Shown piece by piece: positions 33,592 to 47,418 of a stretch of DNA of 64,000 bases. The stretch's first letter is position 1, and every line of letters starts with the position of its first letter. The DNA comes from Heterohyrax brucei. Lineage: Eukaryota; Chordata; Mammalia; Hyracoidea; Procaviidae. The stretch is from contig CM053142.1 of the NCBI GenBank assembly GCA_028571685.1, forward strand, positions 71,387,296 through 71,451,295, written 5' to 3'. The notes beneath the pieces are model-generated. The model had not been told where the DNA came from. It saw only the letters and a program-made list of their open reading frames with translations, and ran no database searches. The position numbers and the translations under genes were made by a program.

Positions 33592-35378
33592 TTGTTAGGT
33601 GCCATCGAATCAGTTCTGATTCATAGTGACCCTACGCACAGCATAACAAAACGCTGCCTGTTCTTACAACACATCCGTAATCATTTTTATGCTTAAGCCC
33701 ATTGTTGTGGCCACTGTGTCAATCCATCTTGTCAAGGATCTTCCTCTGTTTTACTCACTCTCTACTCTACCAAGCATGGTGTCCTTCTCCACGGACTAAT
33801 CTTTTCTGACAATATGTCCGAAGTATGTAATATGCAGTCTTGCCATCTTGGCTTTCAAGGAGCATTCTGGTTATACTTCTTCCAGAACAGATCTGTTTGT
33901 TCTTTTAGCAGTCCATGGTACATTCAGTGTTCTCCTCCGGTACCACAATTCAGAGGCATCAATTCTTTTTGCTTCCTTGTTCATCATCCAGCTTTTGCAT
34001 GTGTATGATGTCATGGAAAATACCAAGTCTTTAGTCAGACCTACTTTAGTCTTCAAGGTGACGTCTTTACTTTTTAATACTTTAAAGAGGTTCCTTTCAG
34101 CAGATTTTCCCAGTGTGATCAGTCTTTTGATTTCTTGACCGCTGTTTCCATGGGCATTGACTGTGGAACCAAGAGAAATGAAGTCCTTGACAACCGCAAT
34201 CATTTCTCTATTTATGATGATGTTGCTTACTGGTTCAGTTGTGACAATTTTTGTTTTCTTGATGTTAGTGTGCAATCCATACTGAAGGGTGTGGTCTTTG
34301 ATCTTCATCAGTAAGTATCTCAAATCTTCTTCACTTTCAGCAGGTAAGAAGGTCATCTCCATAACATAGGTTGCTAATGAGTCATCCTCCAGTCCTGATG
34401 CCTTGTCCTTCCTCATATAATCTAGTTTCTTAGATTATTTGCTTGGCATACAAATTAAAAAGGTACGGTGAAAGGACACAACCCTAACACACACCTTTAA
34501 GCCGTGCAATGTCCCCCTGTTCTGTTCACACGACTGCCTGTTGATCTATATACAGATTCCTTATTGGGTATTCTGGAGTTACTATTTTATGCAATGTTAG
34601 CCATAATTTGTTATGATCCACACAGTCAAATGCCTTTGCATAGTTAGTGAAACACAGGTAAACATCTTTTTGGTATTCTCTGCCAAGATCCATCTGACAT
34701 CAGCAATGGCATTCCTAGTTCCATGTGCTCTTCTGAATCTAGCTTGAATTTCTGGCAGTTACTTGTCAATATAGTTTTGTAGTCACTTTTAAATGATCTT
34801 GAGGTAAATTTTACCTGCAAGTGGTATTAATGATATTGCTTGGTCACTTCCACATTCAACTGGATCGCCTTTCTTGGGAATGGGTGTAAGTATGGATCTC
34901 TTCCAGTCAGTTGGCCAGGTAGCTGTCCTTCTAATTTCTTAGCACAGATGAGTGAGCACTTCCAGCACTGCATCTGTTTGTTGAAATATCACAACTGATA
35001 TTCCATCAATTCCTGGAGCCTTGTTTTTTGCCATTGCCTTCAATGCATCTTCAAATTCTGCCTTTAGTACCATCAGTTCCCAGGTATATGCTGCCTCTTC
35101 AAATGGCTGAACACTGGTCAGTTCTGTTCTGATATAATGACTGTATTCCTCCCATCTTCTTTTGATGCTCCCTGAGTCATTCAATACTTCCATGTAGGAT
35201 CCTTCACTATAGCAACTTGAAGCTTAATTTTTTTCTTCAGTTCTTTCAGCTTGAGAAATGAAGAGTATTTAATTCCCTTTTGGTTTTGTATTTCCGGCTT
35301 TCTGCACGTATCATTGTAATACTTTGTTTTGTCTTCTTGAATCATCTTTGAAATCTTCTGTTTAGGTCTTTTACTTTG
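33592..35378 (-). pseudogene. RTE LINE: 3' UTR and reverse transcriptase
   Basis: The 3' end lies at 33592 (GTTAGGTGCCATCGAATCAG). The frame 34416-33871 gives the RT C-terminal half: AESEEDLRYLLMKIKDHTLQ, IINREMIAVVKDFISLGSTV, WTAKRTNRSVLEEV. The catalytic YADD is degraded (the frame reads TYVMEM before the FLPAESEED block). 35193-34939 gives the upstream RT (KAMAKNKAPGIDGISV). Frameshifts separate the pieces. It ends in an older L1. Confidence 0.9.
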
Positions 35379-37200
35379 TTAAGATTTTTGCCTCTCACTT
35401 TGCTGGATTTTATTTTCCAATATTTTATGTCTTTCGTTCCTCTTTTTACATTAATGCCTTCTTTTTATGAAATAGTTTGTTTTCCACTTATATTAAATGT
35501 GTATATAATATTTTCTTTTGTTGTTTCCTTTACTGAACTTTTTGATTTATTTTTAGTAGCTGTCCTGGAGGTTAAAATTAATACCCTAACTCATAGTAGT
35601 CTATTTTGTATTAATATCAATAGTATTAATTTCATATTATTATAATATTAATTAATAATATAATTAATAATAATTATAAAATTATATTATAATTATATAT
35701 TATATTATATGAATATTATATACTATATATTATATTATATAATTATAATTATATTATAATTATAAAATTAATAATATAATTAATTAATAATATAATATAA
35801 TATTAATTAATTTCAATAGTATGCAAAAATTTGTTCCTGTGTAGTTCTGTTCTCTATTGCTTCTTTGTCATCTTGGTAGTTACACAAATTTTATACTATA
35901 CATTTGTGTTCATCAACCAGATTTATAACTACTTCTTTATGCAATTGTCTTTGAAATTAGACAGAAGAAATTAATTATAGCCCAAATATTCACGGTCTGT
36001 ATTTCCTCATGAGGAACCAAGTGACTGTCTAGTGTCTATTCATACCAGATCAAAGGACTGCTAGCAGGGCAGGTCAGCTAGCAATGAATTATCTAGCTTT
36101 TTGTACCTGGGAGTATCTTAATTTTACCTTCTTTTTGAAGAATAGGCTTTGTAAATACAGACTTACTGGTTGGCAGAATTTTCATGTAATCACATTAAAT
36201 TTTAAATACTTCTTCTCACTCTTCAGGGCCTTTACAGATTCCAGTGAAAAAAGAGTTATTGATATTATTGAAGATCACTTGTATGTGAAGAATTGCTTCT
36301 CTTTTGTGGTATTAAAAATTATTCACTGCTGGGTTTTGATAGTATGGATTGTAATGTGCATAACAATCGATCTCTTTGAGTTTATCCTAACTGGATCTCA
36401 TTTAGTTTCTTCTACATGCAGATCATTTTTTAAAAATTTTTTTCCCATTAAATTTAGCGAATTTTGACAATTATTCAAATATTACTTCTGCCTTTTTTTT
36501 CTCTCTCTCCTCTCCTTATTGGACTCATAATATATGTATGTTGATATACTTGATAGCATCCTACCGCTCTCTGAGGTTCTGTTTTATTCATTCTTTTTTT
36601 CTTGTGTTATCCAGATTGGATAATCTGAGTTAACTATTTTCACATTAACCAATTCTTCCTTTTGCCAGCTAGAAGCCACCATTGAGCCCCTCTGGTGAAT
36701 TTTTATTTTAGTTATTGTACTTTTCCACTCCGTAATTTCTATTTGGTTCTTCGTTTTAAAATTTTTGTGTCTTTAATGATTAAAAAATGATTGTTGATTT
36801 TCTTTTTACTGAGAAAACATTATCTATTTTGTTAGCTCTTTAAATACAGTTCACTTAAACTGTAAACATTTAAGATAATTGACTGAAGATATTTGCCTTG
36901 TAAGTGAAATACCTGAGACTTCTGAGGGTTAGTTTCTGTTCTTGTGCAGCAGCCGTCCTTCTTGGTATGTTTGCATGACGTATTTTTGTTGCTGCTGAAA
37001 ACTAGATATTTTTAATTATATAGTGGGCTAACCCTAGCCCTAGAACTTGCTGTCATTACTGTTTATCACTATTGTTCTTGTTTATGTGTTTAGTAATTTT
37101 CTTAAATTAATTCTTTAGAGTCTTTATTCTTTATTATGTGTTGCTTCTAAAGTCTGTGCTCAGTTAGATTAGAGATAAGATGACGATTAGACATTTCTGT
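35379..37200 (-). repeat. Ancient L1 (L1M-like) with AT-rich expansion
   Basis: Ordered reverse L1M words: GATTTATTTTTAGTAGCTG, TGGAGGTTAAAATTAATACC, AATAGTATGCAAAAATTTGT, TCAGGGCCTTTACAG, TTTCTATTTGGTTCTTCG. An AT-only tract splits it at 35636-35815. The 127-codon open frame at 36084-36467 lies inside and is not a gene. Confidence 0.48.
35636..35815. repeat. AT-only low-complexity tract
   Basis: About 180 bp of almost only A and T in TAAT/ATTATA units, bounded on both sides by the L1 phrase AATTTC / AATAGTAT. Confidence 0.85.
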
Positions 37201-38190
37201 GGTTGTCATTAGGTGCTGGCAAGACACTTCCAGCTCATAGCAATGCTATGCACAACAGAACAAAACCCTACCTGGCCCTTCATCATCCTCACAATTATTT
37301 TTATCCTTAAGCCTATTGTTGCAGCCCCTGTGTCAGTGCACCTCATTGAGAATCATCTACTCTGACTCGATGGCACTTGGCTACTTTACAATGCATGATG
37401 TCTTTTTCCAGGGACTGATCATTTCTGATAATATGTCTAAAGTATGTGAAATATAGACATGTCATCCTAGCTTCTACTGAGCATTCTGTTGTACTTCTTA
37501 CAAGGCAGATTTGTTCATTCTTTTGGCAGTCCAAGGTATAGTCAATATTCTTCAACAACACCATAAATCAAAGGCATCAATTCTTCAATCTTCCTTATTT
37601 GTCATTCCATTTTTGCATGTGTATGAGAGAACTGAAAACATCATGGCTTGGGTTAGGTCTATTTTAATCCTCAAGGTGACATCTTTGCTTTCTAGTACTT
37701 TAAAGAGCTCTTTTTCAGCAGATTTGCCCAATGCAATGTATCTTTTGATTTCTTGACTGCTACTTTCAACAGTGTCAATAGTAGATCCATGTAAGATGAA
37801 ACTTTTGACAACTTCGTTCTTTTCTCCGTTTATCATGACGTTACTTACTGGCCCAGCTGTCAGGACTTTTGTTTTCCTGTGTTGAGGTGTAATCCATAGT
37901 GCAGGCTGTGGTTTCTGATCATCAGCAAGGGCTTCAAGTCCTCTTCACTTTCAGCAAACACGGTTGTGTCATCTGTGTCACACAAGTTATTAATGAGTCT
38001 TTTTCCAATCTGGATGCACCGTTCTTCTTAGTATAGTCCAGCTTCTTGGATTGTTTGCTTAATATACAGATTGAATAGGCATGATGAAAAGATATAACCT
38101 TGATTAGACATATGTATTTCCTTAACTGCCTAGAATCAGCAAGTCTTCTAGCCTTTGTAACGGGGCTTTGTGTACATGTCATTCGATTTC
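37201..38190 (-). pseudogene. RTE LINE: 3' UTR and RT C-terminus
   Basis: The 3' end is at about 37203 (GTCATTAGGTGCTGGCAAGA). The frame 37836-37585 gives INGEKNEVVKSFILHGSTID and SAEKELFKVLESKDVTLR, the RTE RT tail. 5'-truncated near the RT catalytic region. Confidence 0.83.
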
Positions 38191-38919
38191 CAATTTTCTG
38201 TGCAAGAAGTAAAGGGAAGGCAGAAATGTAACCTGCCTCCAGAGCATCCCTTCAATGCTCAGACAGGCAATTTATATCTCTGCTTTAGCCTTCACTTCCT
38301 GCTTGCTAAGAGCCATAACATTAGTCAGAAGTGACAGCATATATGACCTCTTCAAGTCTCTCTTGGGCATGTGCCCAGCTCTACACATGCTCAGAGCCTT
38401 TTAGATTTCTAGAAATGTGTCAGAGCTTTTGAAAGTCCCCAGTGAACACTGAATCCCTCCAGATTTTACTTTGAAATTTTTGAATCAATTTACTCTTTGC
38501 CCCATCTGTTTTCATCTCAGGCACCTGCAATGTTAAGAAATTGTCAGTTTTTTTTTGACAGACGCCCCAGGGGAATAGACCACACTAAGCAAGTGGTGTT
38601 TCAAGTCAAATGAAAATAAGCTCTGCATGTGGGAGTTTCCAGGGAATTTCCAGGTATTTAACAATAATACTGTGATAATGGTGCTTTGGGGGACCTCCAA
38701 ATTTTTCAGTGCCTGCTAGGCTTCTGGTTTTCACATCTTCTATAGTTATAAGCCTGTTACTTTTCAAGGCTTCTGTGAAGCCAAGGAGGGTAGGACAAAA
38801 AAAGCAAATGAAAGCTCTCTGCTTTTATTGACATTCAGCTATTTTCCTAGAATAAATAGTTCTCACAGTATTGCAAGTATTTCCAGAGTTCTGAGAAAGT
38901 TGAATTTCATGATTTTTGT
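38191..38919. other. Unassigned intergenic sequence
   Basis: Lies between two RTEs. No exon or repeat family recognised. Confidence 0.3.
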
Positions 38920-41617
38920 TGTTAGTTGTTAGGTGCCATCTAGCTGATTCTGACTCATAGTGACCCTCCAAGCAACAGAACAAAGCATCACCCTGTCCTG
39001 CACTATCCTCACAATCGGTGTTACACCTGAGAACACTGTTGCAGCCACTGGGCTATTCCATCTTATGGAGGGTCTTCCTCTTTTTCACTGATGCTCTGCT
39101 TTACCAAGTATAATGACTTTCTCCAGGGACAGGTCCCTCCTGATAACATGTCCAAAGTGTATGTGATACAGTATCACCATCCTAGCTACTAAGGAGCATT
39201 CAGGTTGTGCTTTTTCCAAGACAGATGTGTTCACTCTTTCGGCAGTCCATGGTATATTCAGTATTCTTCAACAACACTATAATTCAAAGGCATCAGTTTT
39301 TAAGTCTTCCTTATTTATCATCCAGCTTTTGCACATGAGGCAACAATATCATGCCTTGGGTCAGGGGCACCTTATCCTTCAAGGTGATGTCTTTGCTTTT
39401 CAATGCTTTAAAGACGTCCCTTGCAGCAGATTTGTGCAGTGTGATGTGTCTTTTGATTTCTTGACTGCTACCTCTGAGGGTGTTGATTGTGGATCCAAGT
39501 AAAAAGAAATTCTTGATTATTTTAATCTTTTCTCTATTTATCATGATGCTACTTGTTAGTCCAGTTGTAAGGATTTTTGTCTTCCCTGTGGTGAGGTGTA
39601 ATCTATGTTGAAGGTTGTAGTCTTCGATCTTTGTCAGCAAGTGTTTCAAACCTTCACTTGCAGCAAGCAAGGCTGTGTCATCTGCATATCAAAGGTTGTT
39701 AATGAGCCTTCCTCCAATCCTGATGCCCAGTTCTTCTTCATATAGTCCATCTCCTTTGATTATATGCTCAGCACACAGTTTGAACAAGTGTGCTAAAGAC
39801 ATATAACTCTGATGCATACTCTTTTAGTCAGCTAGTGCTGCCGTAACAGAAATACTGCAAATGGACACCTTAAACAAACAGAATTTTATTTTGTCACAGT
39901 CCAGTAGGCTAAAAGTCCAAATTCAGGGTGTCAGCTTCAGGGGATGGCTTCTCTGACTGACTTTCCAGAAGTTTCCTGTCAATGTAAAGCTATAGTCACT
40001 TTTGAATTATTTGAAGCAATAATTTTACTTGAGTATGATATTAGTAATATTGTTTGATAATTTCCACTCTCATTTGAATCATTTTTCTTACAAAAAGCCA
40101 TAAATATGGACCTCTTCTAGTCAATTGGCCAGCAAGCTGTTTTCCAAAACTCTTGGCATACCAGAGTGACCACTTTTCAGGGCATCCCTTTATTGAGACG
40201 TCTCAGTTGGTATTTTACCAATTCTTGGAGCCTTGTTTTTTCGCCAGTGTCTTCAGTGAAGCTTTGATATCTTCCTTCAGTACCAACAGTTCCTGACCAT
40301 ATACTACATCTCGAAATGGTTGAATATCTATCATTTGTTTTTGGTATAGTGAATTTTTGCATCACTTCCATCTTTTTTTGATGCTTCCTGCATTACTTAA
40401 TATTTCTTTCCTGTAAAATTCTTCAGTATTGCAACTGTAGGATTGAGTTTTTCTAATTTAACTCTTTCAGCTTGAGAGATGCTGAGTGTGTTCTTTCCTT
40501 TTGGGTTCCTAATTCCAGGTCATTGCCCACATCTTTATAATACTTTACTTTTCTTCTTGAGCTGCCCTTTGAAATGTTCTGTTTAGCTCTTTTACTTCAT
40601 CATTTCTTCACTTTAGCTATTCAACATTCAAGAACAAGTTTCAGAGACTCTTCTGATATCTATCTTGGTCTTTTCTTTCCTGTCTCTTTAATGACCTCTT
40701 GCTTTCTTCAGGTATGATGTCCATGATGTAATTCCATAACTTGTCATGTCTTCAGTCACTAATGTTTAATCCTCCAAATCTCTTTTTGAGATGGTTTGTA
40801 AATTCTTGTCAGATGTACTCAAGTCATACTGTTTTGGCTTTTGTGGACTTGTTCTAACTTTCGTCAGTTTCACCTTGAAGTTACCTTTAATTTGAAAATG
40901 AATAATTAATGATACATTCTGCAGTTCACCTCTAGCTTTGCTATTACTGATGATTGAGCTTTTACATCATCTCCTTGCACAGATGTAGTCAATTTGATTC
41001 TATTATATTCCGTCTTGTGAAGTCCGCATGTATAGGTGACACTAACATTGTTGAAAAAACAAATTTACAATGAAGAAGTCATTGGTCTTGCAAAACCCCA
41101 TCATCATTTCTATCACCAAGGCTGTGTTTTCCAACTACTGATCCCTCTTCTTTGTTTCAAACTTTTGCTTTCCAGTCACCAGTAATTATCAGTGTATCCT
41201 GATTGCATGTTTGATCAATTTCAGGCTGTAGAAGTTGGTAAAAATTGTTCAATTTCTTCATCTTTGGCCTTAGTAGTCAGTCAGTAAATTTCAATAATGA
41301 TCATATTAATTGGTCTTCCTTTTAAACAAATGGGTATTATCACTAATAGTATAATACTTCAGGATACGTCTTGAAATGTTTTTTTGATGGTGAATGCAAC
41401 ACCATTACTCTTCAAGTTGTCATTTCCACCACAGTAGACCCTAGGATTGCCTGATTCAAAACAGCCAGTAAAAGTTCACACCACCTCACTAAGGCCTGAG
41501 GTGTTGATATTTATGTATTCCACTTCATTTTTTGATAATTTCCAGTTTTTCTAGATCCATACTTTGTACGTTCCACATTCTACTTATTAATGGATATCTG
41601 TAGGTATTGCTTCCCAT
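38920..41617 (-). pseudogene. RTE LINE, near full-length: 3' UTR, RT, endonuclease (main part)
   Basis: The 3' end is at 38920 (GTTGTTAGGTGCCATCTAGC). RT C-terminal frame at 39670-39311 (SEGLKHLLTKIEDYNLQHRL, INREKIKIIKNFFLLGSTIN). RT N-terminal region about 40.0-40.56 kb. Endonuclease region 40.84-41.57 kb (words parallel to 22.06-22.57 kb). About 140 bp of a reverse LTR replaces part of the RT (39827-39965). Its 5' end is displaced to 51265-51645 by L1 insertion. Many stops; dead. Confidence 0.85.
39827..39965 (-). mobile_element. LTR fragment in the RTE
   Basis: GTCAGCTAGTGCTGCCGTAA, CAGTCCAGTAGGCTAAAAGT and CCAAATTCAGGGTGTCAG match the reverse LTR at 23257-23739. The neighbouring RT part of the RTE is missing, so a deletion accompanied or followed the insertion. 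Confidence 0.6.
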
Positions 41618-43889
41618 TAAAAAGTAATATGTATTGTGCTTTAAGTGAAAGTTTACAGTCCAAATCAATTTACCATATAAAAACCATGTACATACTATTA
41701 GAGAACTCTAACTGCTCAAATCACCCCTCCGCTCCCCAGCTACCAACAGCATACTCCTCCTTTTCACCCTGTACTTCTCTTATCCATTCAACCAATGCCT
41801 GTCCCCCTTCACCCTCTCATCTCTCCCCTGGACAACAGCTACTTGGACAGCCTAATGTATACATTTAAGCCAAGAAGCACGTTTTTCTCCAGTATTGCTC
41901 TGTGCCCTAACCCAACCTGATCTTTGAAAATTTGGCTTTGGTGCTGGTTTCAGCTTTGGGCTAACAGAGAGTCTGCGGGCCATTTCTTCAGGGGATTCCC
42001 CAGTCTGATGAATCATAAAGTGTGGTATTTTAGTAGAGTTCTAGTTCTGCACACACATATTTCTCCCACTACATCAGAGACTTTATGTTGTGTTCCCTGC
42101 CAGGGTACTCACTGGTGGTGGCTGGGCACCATAGTTCTTCTGGTTTCATGCTGATGTAGTCTCTGAAACATATGGCACCTTCTGTTTATTGGGCTCATAT
42201 TTTCCACACGTCTTTGATGTCCTTCATTTGGATGAGCTCCAGATGGATTGAGACCAATTGCTGCTACTTAGATTGCCACTTTCTAGCTTCTAAGACCCCA
42301 AATTCCAATTATTAAAGTGATATGAAAAACATTTTCTTAAAAAAAAAACTTAGTTATGCCGATTAGCCTAAATTGCCCTCAAACTGTAGTCCCCAGACTC
42401 CTATCCCTGCTATGCTGTCCTTCAAAATGTTGAGTTGTATTTAGAAACCCTTTTAGCTTTCATTGTAGTCCAGTTGTGCTAACCTCCCTTCTAATGCATG
42501 CTGTCACTTCTTTCACTTAAGCTGATTCCTGTCTACTATCTAACCTATGAATACTCCTCTCCCTCCCTTCCCACCCTTGGAACCATCAGATTATTTTTTT
42601 ACTGTGCTTAAACCTTTTGTTAAGTCTGTATGGTAGAGGTCTCATACAATATTTCTCCTTTTGCAACTCACTAATTTCACTCAGAATAATGTCTTACAGA
42701 TGATTCCATGTTATGAGATGTTTCTTTATTATCAGACAGTGTTTCATTGTGTGAATATATCATAGTTTGCTTATCTGTTCATCTGTGGATATGCAACTAG
42801 GTTGATTGCATCTTTTTGTTATGGTAGAGAGTGCTGTAATAAACATTCATGTGCATGTATCTGTTCATGTGACAGGCCTTATTTCTGTAGGATATAGTCC
42901 AAGCATTTTGTACAGATTGCAATGCAGATTGTACAGATTACAATACAGACCACTGTATCATATGGAATTTCTATTTCTAGCTTTTCAGGAAAGTGCCAGA
43001 TGAATTTCCAGCAGCATAGAAGAGTTCTAATCTCTCCACAACCTCTCCAACATTTATTGTTTTGTGTTTTGGGGGTTAATACTAACCTTCTTGGGGTGAG
43101 ATGGTATTTCATCTTAGTTTTGATTTGGATTTAGCATTTCCTCATGTATCTGTGAGCACCCTGGATGTCTTCTTTGGTGAAGTATCTATTCATATACTTT
43201 GGTCATTTTTTAATTAGGTTACTTGTCTTTTTCTTGTTGAGGTTTTGCAGTACCTGTAGATTATAGAGATTAGATGTCGATTGGATTCATGGAGGATAAA
43301 AATTCTTTTCCAGCTTTTAGGTAGTCTTTTTACTCTTCTAGTGAAGTCTTTGGATGAGCATAATTGTTTGATTTTTAGGAGTTCCCATTTATTTACTTTC
43401 TTTTCTGGTATGTGTGCATTGTTAGTAATATTTTGTTGTCTGTTTATGCTGTCAGGGCTACCAGCATTGTCCCTGCTTTTTTCTTCCATGATTTTTTTTG
43501 TTTCAGATTTTGTATTTAGGTCTTTGATTCATTTTGAGTTAGTTTTTGTGCATGCTGTAAGATATGGGCCTTGTTCCATTTTCTTTGCAGATGGATATCT
43601 AGTTATTGTGGCACCATTTGTTAAAGAGATTGTCTTTCACAGTTTATGAACTTTGGACCATTGTTAAATAACAGCTGCTCAGAGGTTGATGATGTTATAT
43701 CTGGATTCTCTATTCTGTTCTGTCTAACCATGTATCTGTTTTTGTACGAGTACCAGGCTATTTTGTTTACTGTGGCAGTATAATATATTCTAAATTAAAG
43801 TAGTGTAAGGTCTCCTACTTTTTTCTTATTTTTCAATAATGTTCCACTTATCTCAGCCTTCCTCCTTTCCATATAAAATTGGTGATTTT

Positions 43890-46800
43890 TAAAAATTTAT
43901 TTATTCTGATTGAGTGAAAGTGTACAATTCGGTCTAAATTTGCATGCCCACTTACGTGCAGCTCTTACTGCTCTCCTTGCCCAGTGACAGCGCACTCCTG
44001 CTTTCTGTTCTATACATGTCATATCCCCTTAACAATCTCCTGTCCCCTTTTCTCCACTGTTTCCACTCTCCTCTAGTAAGAGGCCAGTATGACAACTTCC
44101 TATAGATACATAGAACCATAAAGTGCACACATGATATAGTCGCTTTATGTCACCAAGTCCAATCCATTCCTGTCTAAAAAGTTCACCTCAGTAATGATTT
44201 ATGATCAGGGGCAGCATCAGGTCTAGAGGCCACACTCCCAGGGCAACCCCCAGGCCTTTGGACCATCAATTGTGGTCTTTTAGTGGAGTTCTCCAAGTGT
44301 ACCCCTTTTTAATCTCGTGTTGCGACTGGGACTCAACTTTGTGAGCTTCATCAAGGCTGTCACTGGTGGTGGCCAGGCACCATTTGGTTCTTCTGGTCAC
44401 ATGTTAAGGTAGTCACACATTCATGTGGGTCTTTCTGTCTTCTGGATTTTCTTCCCCCATGTCATTTTTGTCCTTGGTGATCCTCTGTTTCTGCTGAATT
44501 GGGACAATCTGATGCACCTCAGGTGGCAGCTTGCTAGCTTTTAAGATCCCAGATGCCACTCACCAATATGGGGTGGAGAAGACTCACTTAGCAATAGGCC
44601 ACTTATGCCAATTGGCTTTGATGTCCCCTGAGAGCGTGGTCCCTGGACCACCACCGCTGCTACTCTGTCCTTGCAATATTGGGTTAAGATTGGAAGAGTT
44701 TTCAGGTTATGTTGAAGTCTAATTAAATTGATCTTCTTTCTAATGTGTGCTGTCACTGATTTCACCCAACCAAATTTTTATCAACTACCTAATCTATAAC
44801 CAGCACTTTACCTCCTTCCATCCCTTCCCTTGCAGTCATCAGAGTCTTTTCTTCTGTACATGAATCTGTTTTCAAGTCCTTACAGTAAGGATCTCATATA
44901 ATATTTCACCTTGTGCCACTGACTAATTTCACTCAGCATAATGTCTTCCAATTGAAACCAGGTTATGGGATGCTTCCTAAAATGATCATTGTTGTTTATC
45001 ATTGTGTAGTGTTCCATTGAGTATGTATACCATAGTTTATTTATTCCATCTTTTTTGCTATCGTGGACTGTGCTACAGTAAACTTTCATGTGCATGTACC
45101 CGTTGGTGTGACTGCCCTTGCATCTGTAGGATATATATACTGGATCAAATGATATGTTTATTTCCAGATTTTTAAGAAAGCACCAGATTGCTTTCCAAAG
45201 AGGTTGTACCACTTTGCAATCTCACTGGCAGTGTAAGAGTTCCAATTTCTCCACAGCCTCTCCAGCATTTGTTGTTTTGTGTTCTTTGGATCATGGCCAA
45301 CCTTGTTGGGTGAGATGATATCTTATCATAGTTTTGATTTGAATTTCCTTAACAGCTAATGATCGTCAGCATTTCTGTATGTGTCTTTTGGCTGCCTGGA
45401 TGTCCTGTTTAGATAAGTGTCTGTCCATCTCTTTTGCCCATTGATTAATTGGATTATTTATATTTTTCTTATTGATATTTTATAGTATCTTGTAAGTTAT
45501 GGAGGTCAGACATCTGACAAATGGTTGCCAGATAGTTTTTCCTGTTCTGTAGGTGGTCTTTTAATTCTTTTGATGAAGTCTTTGGATGAGCAAAAGTGTT
45601 TGATTCTTAGTAGTTCCCATTTATCTACTTTCTCTTCTGTTGATTGTGCTTTGTTTGTCAGTTTTTGAAGTCTGTCTACATTTTGTATTAAAACTTCCAG
45701 TGTTGATCATATTTTTTCTTTGAGGACCTTTCTCATTGTATATTTGATATTTAGGCCTTTTATCCAATTTGAGTTGGTTTTTGTATAAGGTGTGAGATAT
45801 GGATCTTGTTTCAATTTTTTGTAGAGCGATAGCCAATTTTGCCAGCAGCATTTACTAAAGAGACTATTTTTACCCCAGTTTAAAATCTTGGGGCCTTTGT
45901 TGCATATCAACTTTTCATAGCATAATAGTGGCATCTCTGGGGTCTGAACTCTGTTCCATTCGTCTATCTGTCTCTTTTTGTACCACCAGGATGTTTTGAC
46001 AACTGTGGCAGTGTAATAGATTCTAAAGTCGGGTAGTGAGAAGCCTCCCAGTGTGTTCTTCAGTGCTTTACTTACCTGGTGCTTCTTCTGTTTCCATACA
46101 AAGTTGGTGATGTGTTCCTCCATCTCATTAAAAAATGTCACTGGTATTTGTATTGGGATTGCATTGTATGCGCAGACTGCTTTGAGTAAAATGGACATTT
46201 TCACAATGTTAAGTCTTCTGATCTATTAGCAGGGTAGGTTTCTCCATTTACGTAAGTCTCTCTTAGTTTCTTGTAGTAAGGTCTTGTAGTTCTCCTTCTA
46301 TAGATCTCTTATTTCTCTAGTTAGATTTATTGTTAGGTGTTTTATCTTCGTGGGGGCTGTAGTATACGATGTTGACTTGGTGATTTCTTTTTTAATACTT
46401 TCTTTGTTGGTATAAAGGAATCCTACTGATTTACTTATGTTTGTTTTGTATCCTGACACTTTGCTGAACTCTTCTATCAGTTTGAGTACTTTTCTTATGG
46501 ATTCTTTAGGATTCTCTGCATATACAATCATATCATCTGCATATAGGGATATTTTTACTTTTTCTTTTCTGATGTAGATGCTCTTTATTTGTCTTGTCTA
46601 ATTGCTCTGGCCAGAACTTCTAGTACAATGTTGAACAGGAGAGGTGAGAGTGGGCATCATTGTCTAGTTGACGTTCTCAAGGGGAATTGTTTCTGTCTTT
46701 CTCCATTCAGGATGATGGCCCTTAATAAATGGCCCTTAACTGCAATGAGGAATTTGCCTTCTATTCCTATTTTGCTGAGAGTTTAAGCATGAACAGGTGT

Positions 46801-47418
46801 TGGACTTTATCAAATGCCTTTTGTGTACCAATTGACAAAATTAGGTGATTTTTGTCTTTTGTGTTGTTTATGTGGTTGATCACATTAATTGTTTTTCTGA
46901 TGTTGAACCAGTCTTGCATTCCTGGTGTGAATCCAATTTGGGTTGTGATAAATTATTTTTTTGTTATGCGTTTGAATTCTATTAGCAAGTATTTTGCTGA
47001 AGATTTTTACACCTAGGTTCATGAGTGATATTGGTCTGTAGTTCTCCTTTTTTGTTAGATCTTTCTCTGGCTTTGGTATCAGGGTTATGCTGTCTTCATA
47101 GAATGAATTTGGGAGTACTTCATCAATTTCTATGCTGTGAAACAGTCTCAGTAGTACTCTAGTTAACTCTTCTCTAAAAGCTTGGTAGAATTCTGTGGTG
47201 AAGTCCTCTGGGCCAGGGTTTTTTTTGGTTGGTAATTTGGGGACGAATTTTTCAATCTCTTCCTTTGTAATGGATTTATTAAGTTCTGCTTCACCTTGTG
47301 ATAATTTTGGCAGGTGATATCAATCTAGGAATTGTTCCATTTCCTCTACATTTGCAAATCAGTTAGAGTACAATCTTTCATAGTATTCTATTACGCTATT
47401 GTTGATTTCTGTTGGATA
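43890..47418 (-). mobile_element. L1, 5'-truncated, nested in the outer L1
   Basis: Its 3' UTR (43.9-44.88 kb) matches 15.2-16.1 kb in reverse. ORF2 C-terminal two-thirds occupy 44.88-47.42 kb (frame 46204-45707: NFVWKQKKHQVSKALKNTLG, DFRIYYTATVVKTSWWYKKR). RT catalytic codons read LYADDM at about 46.53 kb, so that box is intact, but ORF2 is frameshifted. GTGATTTT at 43882-43889 and 47419-47426 is the target-site duplication. Confidence 0.85.

Noticed and set aside
36084-36467. 127-codon open frame
   Set aside because: It lies within an ancient reverse-oriented L1 and reads the non-coding strand of it.
37345-37377. GACTCGATGGCACTTGGCT word in the RTE at 37.35 kb as another SINE-tail micro-insertion
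   Set aside because: It resembles the TTGGC tail, but the surrounding RTE sequence continues without a clear flanking duplication, so divergence of the RTE itself cannot be excluded.
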